From assembly GCA_903860995.1 (NCBI GenBank), contig CAIOSS010000884.1, positions 1 through 12,005 on the forward strand: a stretch of DNA of 12,005 bases, read 5' to 3'. Made by a program: the position numbers and the translations under genes. This DNA comes from an uncultured delta proteobacterium. Lineage in GTDB: Bacteria > Myxococcota_A > Polyangia > Polyangiales > Ga0077539. This document shows, piece after piece, positions 8,461-12,005 of the stretch (position 1 is its first letter; each line of letters opens with the position of its first letter). The notes below the pieces were generated by a model, which searched no databases, was not told where the DNA came from, and was given only the letters and a program-made list of their open reading frames with translations.

Positions 8461-11408
8461 TGACCGTTCGGGCGATGAGCAGCCGTACGGGAGCGCGCTT
8501 CCTGCCGCGCGAGGTCGACCAGGCGGGCGCCGGGCTCGCGCTCACGCAGGCCCGCGACCACGGCCTCGACCTCGACCAGGCCGCCGCGCGCACCATCGTG
8601 GAGTCCCTGGGCGCGGGCGCCCCCGGGGTGCTCCCGGCGCTCTTCCGTCGCGGCCCCCTGCTGCGCCGCCTGGCCGCCGAGCTCGACGGCCAGCAGTTCG
8701 TCCGGGCGCCCTCCCCCGCCGCCCGCCTCGACGCGGGCGCCGACGCCGACGCGACCAAGTCGGCCCTGCGCGCCGCCCGCGACGAGGCGCTGGTGCGTGT
8801 CACCCTGCGCGAGCTCCTCGCCACGGTCGACGTCGACCAGACCGCGCGCGAGTGGTCCGAGGCCGCGAGTGACTGCGTCGACTACGCGCTCTCCGCGGCC
8901 GGTGCGATGGTGGCCGCGCGCAACGGCCTGCCTCTCGACACGTCGGGTCGCCCGGTGGGCCTCGCCGTCCTCGGTATGGGCAAGCTCGGGGGGCGTGAGC
9001 TCAACCTGGGCTCGGACATCGACATCTGCCTCTTCTACGCGACCGACGACGGCGCCGCGGGCGAGCGGCCCCTCGCCGTGCACTTCGCGCGCGTGGGCTC
9101 GGTGCTCGTCGACCTGCTCGCCGACGTCACCGCGGACGGCTTCGCCTTCCGGGTCGACCTCAGGCTGCGACCCGAAGGGCGCCAGGGGCCCATCGCCTGC
9201 TCCCACGCGACCGCCGAGCGCTACTACCAGACCTGGGGCCGCCCCTGGGAGCGCGCCGCGCTGCTCCGGGCCCGTCCCATCGCGGGCGACCGGCCGGTGG
9301 GGCGCGCGCTGCTCCAGGCGCTCAAGCCCTTCGTCTTCCGTCGCGAGGTCGACCCGGCCATCACCGAGACCCTCCGCGACATGCTCGGCCGCTCGCGCAA
9401 GGAGCAGCTCCGCGACGACGGCCGCGACCTCAAGCTGGGGAGCGGCGGCATCCGCGAGGCGGAGTTCTTCGTGCAATCGTGGCAGCTCCTGTGGGGCGGG
9501 ATGCACCCCACGCTGCAGGTCTCGTCGACCCTCCGTGCGCTCTCCCGCCTGCGCGCGCTGGGGCTCGTCTCCGACCGCGACGCGCGCGACCTCGACGACG
9601 CGTGGGGCCTCCTGCGCCGCGTGGAGCACCGCATCCAGACCGTCGCCCCCTACGCCACGCACACGCTTCCTGAAGACCCCGCCCGCCTCGCGGTGCTCGC
9701 GCGCTCGCTCGGCTACCCCGCGGCCGACGAGCTCATCGGCGCGCTCGCCGCCGCGCGATCCCGGGTGCGCGAGCTCTCCGACGGGATGGTGAGCAGCCTC
9801 GCCCGCCCGTCGCTGCGCGTCGACCCCCTCGCGCCGACGGCCCGCCTGGCCCGCCTCGCGGCCTCGGCCTCGGACGCGGACGAGCCCGCGCTGCGCGGCC
9901 TCGCCGTCGAAGTGCTCGGGGTGCGCGACCCCGACGCGGCCACCAGCGACCTGCGTCGCCTCTCCCGGCGACCTGACCTCCCCCTCGGCGCCGAGGCCGC
10001 GGCGCTGGTGCCCGACTTCGGCCCGCGCCTGCTCGGCGAGGTGCGCGACGCCCCCGACCCGGACCTCGCCCTCTCCCACGTCGCGACCCTCTTCGAGCGG
10101 GTGCACCCCCCGGAGCGCTACGCCCGTTGGCTCCTCGACCGGCCGTCCGTGCTCCGCGGCCTCGTGGGCCTCTTCGGGGCCAGCGAGCAGCTCTCCCGCG
10201 CCCTCCTGGCGCGACCGCAGCTCATCGAGACCTTCGTCACCAACAGCGCCGCGCCCGACCCCGAGGAGATCCGCGCGTGGATCGAGGCCGCCGCCGCGAT
10301 GGGCGCCGCGACCTCCGAGGGCGAGCCCGAGGCCGTCGTGGGTGCGCTCCGCCGCGCCATGCGCGAAGCGATGCTCTCCGTCGGGGTCGCCGACCTCGCC
10401 GGAGAACTCTCCCCCGCGCAGGTCGGCGAGCGGCTCACCGCGCTGGCCGAGGCCGTCGTCGGCCAGTGCCTCCGGCTCGCCGGGGCCGAGTGCGCAGCCC
10501 GCTTCGGCTCCGTCGCCGCCGACCCCTTGGGCGGCGTGGCGGTGGTCGCGCTCGGCAGCCTCGCCGCGGGCGAGCTAGGCCACGGCGGCGACCTCGACCT
10601 GCTCTTCCTTCACGGCCACGACGTCGACGCGCTCACCTCCGGCGGCAAGCGCGGCGCCATCACGGCCTCGGAGTACGCCGTGCGCCTCGCGCAGCGCACC
10701 CTCTCGCTGCTCTCCGCCTCGCACGACGCGGGCCCCGGCTACGCCATCGACACGCGCCTGCGACCCTCCGGCGCGCAGGGCATCCTGGTCACCTCGCACC
10801 CCTCCTTCGTCGCATACCACCAGACCTCCGCGTCGTGGGAGCGGCAGGCGCTGCTGCGCGCCCGCCCCGTCGCGGGCGACCCCGCCCTGCGCGCCACGCT
10901 CTCCGAGACCCTCACGGCGATCGCCTACACCCGCGGCCCGGCCGACGTGGGCGAGCTGCGCCGGCTCCGCGCCCGCATGGAGCTGGAGCTCGGCCGCGAA
11001 GACCGCGGGGCCATCTCACTGAAGTATGGCCGCGGCGGCCTGGTCGACGTGGAGTTCGTCGCGCAGGCGCTGCAGATGGCGCACGGCGACGACCCCTCGC
11101 TGCGCACCCCCAACACCCGCGCCGCCCTGCGCGCCCTGCGCAACGGCCTGTGGCTCGACGAGGCCTCCGCCGAGACCCTGCTACAGGCCGAGTCGTCCCT
11201 GCGCACGTTGCTCCACGCCACGCGGCTGGCCACCAACCGCAGCGTGTTGATCCCGTCAGCTCCCGCGACGGTTGCCATCGCCCGGCGCCTCGGGTACCGC
11301 GACCGGGCGGAGCGCAGCGCCCTCGACGCCCTGCTCGCAGACCTCGCCCGCACCCGCGACGCCACCCGGCGGGTGTTCCGCGACCTGCTCGCGCGCCTCG
11401 ACGGGTGA
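8460..11408 (+). CDS. glnE: Bifunctional glutamine synthetase adenylyltransferase / adenylyl-removing enzyme
   Basis: 982 residues, close to the roughly 950 of E. coli GlnE. It attaches AMP to glutamine synthetase, lowering activity when nitrogen is plentiful, and removes it when nitrogen is scarce; PII proteins normally control the balance. Both halves carry a nucleotidyltransferase core. The N-terminal adenylyl-removing half has GMGKLGGRELNLGSDID (172-188; metal-binding Asp186 and Asp188) and LKLGSGGIREAEF (324-336). The C-terminal adenylyltransferase half has GGDLD (709-713; Asp711 and Asp713) and LKYGRGGLVDVEF (854-866). All catalytic Asp pairs are present, so both activities should be intact. 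The ATG at 8460 overlaps the upstream lipoprotein stop (TAATG), with no clear Shine-Dalgarno, so translation is probably coupled. A second Met is at 8475. No glnA or glnB gene is adjacent. The 3' end overlaps a convergent gene by 153 bp. Confidence 0.97.
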   Translation: MTVRAMSSRTGARFLPREVDQAGAGLALTQARDHGLDLDQAAARTIVESLGAGAPGVLPALFRRGPLLRRLAAELDGQQFVRAPSPAARLDAGADADATKSALRAARDEALVRVTLRELLATVDVDQTAREWSEAASDCVDYALSAAGAMVAARNGLPLDTSGRPVGLAVLGMGKLGGRELNLGSDIDICLFYATDDGAAGERPLAVHFARVGSVLVDLLADVTADGFAFRVDLRLRPEGRQGPIACSHATAERYYQTWGRPWERAALLRARPIAGDRPVGRALLQALKPFVFRREVDPAITETLRDMLGRSRKEQLRDDGRDLKLGSGGIREAEFFVQSWQLLWGGMHPTLQVSSTLRALSRLRALGLVSDRDARDLDDAWGLLRRVEHRIQTVAPYATHTLPEDPARLAVLARSLGYPAADELIGALAAARSRVRELSDGMVSSLARPSLRVDPLAPTARLARLAASASDADEPALRGLAVEVLGVRDPDAATSDLRRLSRRPDLPLGAEAAALVPDFGPRLLGEVRDAPDPDLALSHVATLFERVHPPERYARWLLDRPSVLRGLVGLFGASEQLSRALLARPQLIETFVTNSAAPDPEEIRAWIEAAAAMGAATSEGEPEAVVGALRRAMREAMLSVGVADLAGELSPAQVGERLTALAEAVVGQCLRLAGAECAARFGSVAADPLGGVAVVALGSLAAGELGHGGDLDLLFLHGHDVDALTSGGKRGAITASEYAVRLAQRTLSLLSASHDAGPGYAIDTRLRPSGAQGILVTSHPSFVAYHQTSASWERQALLRARPVAGDPALRATLSETLTAIAYTRGPADVGELRRLRARMELELGREDRGAISLKYGRGGLVDVEFVAQALQMAHGDDPSLRTPNTRAALRALRNGLWLDEASAETLLQAESSLRTLLHATRLATNRSVLIPSAPATVAIARRLGYRDRAERSALDALLADLARTRDATRRVFRDLLARLDG

Positions 11409-11888
11409 GAGCGCCGCGCGGATGTCCGACGCGATGCCCTCCGTGAGGGCGTCGTCGGGCAGGGTGAACACCAGTTCGCGTCCGTCGGCGAGGCGCAGCG
11501 CGAGGCGCTCGGCGGGATCCCGGCTCCATCCCCCCGCGACCGGGAGCGTGCGGGCCCCGGTCAGCTCGGCGAGGGGCCACCGCTCGACCGCGTCGGGGTC
11601 GCGCTCGATGCGCAGCTCCGCCGCCGCGCGGTCGAGGGTCACCCGCCAGACCACCCGGGAGCGCAGCGCCGCGACCGCCATCCCGAGCGCCAGCGCCCCG
11701 CCGACCACGAGGCCCGAGAGCAGGCCGCGACGATCGACGCCCATGGCGCCGCAGCCCCAGCGCAGAAACGACATCGCCGCGAAGACCGCGAGCCCGGAGC
11801 CCAGCGCCACCGCGAGGCGATGGGCGACGCCCACGTGCGTCGACTCGTAGACCACCTCCGACGTGACCGACTGCTGCTGCGCTGTCAT
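11256..11888 (-). CDS. Two-TM membrane protein with cytoplasmic beta-rich domain, antisense tail
   Basis: A 210-residue protein that I do not recognise. After a polar N-terminus there are two membrane segments (about 24-44 and 55-75). Next comes a region of alternating strands ending in a helix (about 79-160; WRVTLDRAAAELRIE, WPLAELTGARTLPV, ERLALRLADGRELVFTLP, EGIASDIRAAL), which resembles the small PH-like domains of bacterial membrane proteins. That likeness is only by pattern. Residues 161-210 lie exactly opposite the last 153 bp of glnE and look unstructured (Gly, Pro and Ala rich), so they are likely a read-through tail. The ATG at 11888 gives a sensible N-terminus. No good Shine-Dalgarno is seen; TACACT ends 7 bp upstream. 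Function unknown. Confidence 0.7.
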   Translation of the reverse strand: MTAQQQSVTSEVVYESTHVGVAHRLAVALGSGLAVFAAMSFLRWGCGAMGVDRRGLLSGLVVGGALALGMAVAALRSRVVWRVTLDRAAAELRIERDPDAVERWPLAELTGARTLPVAGGWSRDPAERLALRLADGRELVFTLPDDALTEGIASDIRAALSPVEAREQVAEHPPGGVAGAGEVCEQGVEGAALRPVAVPEAPGDGNRRGS

Positions 11889-11895
11889 CGTGGGC

Positions 11896-11901
11896 AGTGT
11901 A
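11896..11901 (-). promoter_or_regulatory. Candidate -10 element, possible leaderless transcript
   Basis: On the minus strand TACACT ends 7 bp before the ATG at 11888, a spacing that places the transcription start at the initiation codon. It matches four of six consensus bases, including the conserved first T, second A and last T. No clear -35 was found. The arrangement repeats that seen before the gene at 285. Confidence 0.3.
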
Positions 11902-11976
11902 GATCCCGCTCGGCTCCGGTGACCGTGTATCGTTTACGGGTCCCGCGTGAACCATCCTTCACAAACCCCGGGCTCC

Positions 11977-12005
11977 ATGGTTCCCACGTCTCGACGCGCT
12001 TCGGC
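11977..12005 (+). CDS. Possible start of a further gene, cut by the window edge
   Basis: An ATG at 11977 opens a plus-strand frame to the window end (MVPTSRRAS). It would be divergent from the two-TM gene with 88 bp between starts. Nine codons are too few to judge coding, and no Shine-Dalgarno is evident, so this is only a marker that a gene may begin here. Confidence 0.2.

Noticed and set aside
6894..10106. Upstream extension of the cyclase frame to 10106 on the minus strand
   Set aside because: The frame stays open, but the sequence is low-complexity, antisense to the Cys-repeat lipoprotein and glnE. The first membrane segment marks the real N-terminus near 6893-6932.
11949..11983. Inverted repeat GAACCAT ... 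ATGGTTC near the right edge, plus a small GTGAA/TTCAC hairpin
   Set aside because: Seven-base and five-base arms are likely to occur by chance in a region this size, and no neighbouring gene is certain enough to give them meaning.

Overview
The window is very GC-rich (roughly 70% or more by eye) and almost fully coding. Several features point to a myxobacterial-type deltaproteobacterium (Myxococcota, perhaps a Polyangia relative). These are two lipoproteins with Asp/Ala-rich linkers, a Stig1-like Cys-repeat lipoprotein, a PknB-type Ser/Thr kinase, a class III nucleotide cyclase, and a LysM/FecR-like envelope protein. The assignment is inferred from gene content and composition; there is no rRNA or other marker to confirm it.

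Layout, left to right: (1) the 5' end of a lipoprotein gene on the minus strand (1-218), divergent from a TMEM43-like membrane protein (285-1394, plus). (2) A tightly coupled minus-strand operon, transcribed right to left: membrane-bound cyclase (6893-5157), Ser/Thr kinase with an N-terminal zinc ribbon and a degenerate C-terminal receiver-like domain (5160-3667), and an exported LysM/FecR-like/beta-barrel protein (3670-1397). Both junctions are 4-base GTGA start/stop overlaps. (3) A 184-bp divergent intergenic region with a striking 20-bp-arm inverted repeat just ahead of the cyclase. (4) A plus-strand pair: a lipoprotein with seven Cys-rich repeats (7078-8460), joined by a TAATG overlap to glnE (8460-11408), the bifunctional glutamine synthetase adenylyltransferase/adenylyl-removing enzyme. 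(5) A convergent two-TM protein (11888-11256, minus) whose last 50 codons are antisense to the glnE 3' end. A possible plus-strand start codon lies at the right edge.

How the parts may work together: the operon looks like one signalling unit. A periplasmic sensor would control cNMP synthesis, a cytoplasmic kinase would phosphorylate Ser/Thr targets, and an envelope protein with peptidoglycan-binding and outer-membrane parts would be the input or output. This is inferred from co-translation and architecture. glnE belongs to nitrogen assimilation and has no glutamine synthetase or PII gene beside it here.

No tRNA, rRNA, CRISPR array, insertion sequence or phage gene was seen. No stretch over 300 bases lacks a gene; the gaps are 219-284, 1395-1396, 6894-7077 and 11889-11976.
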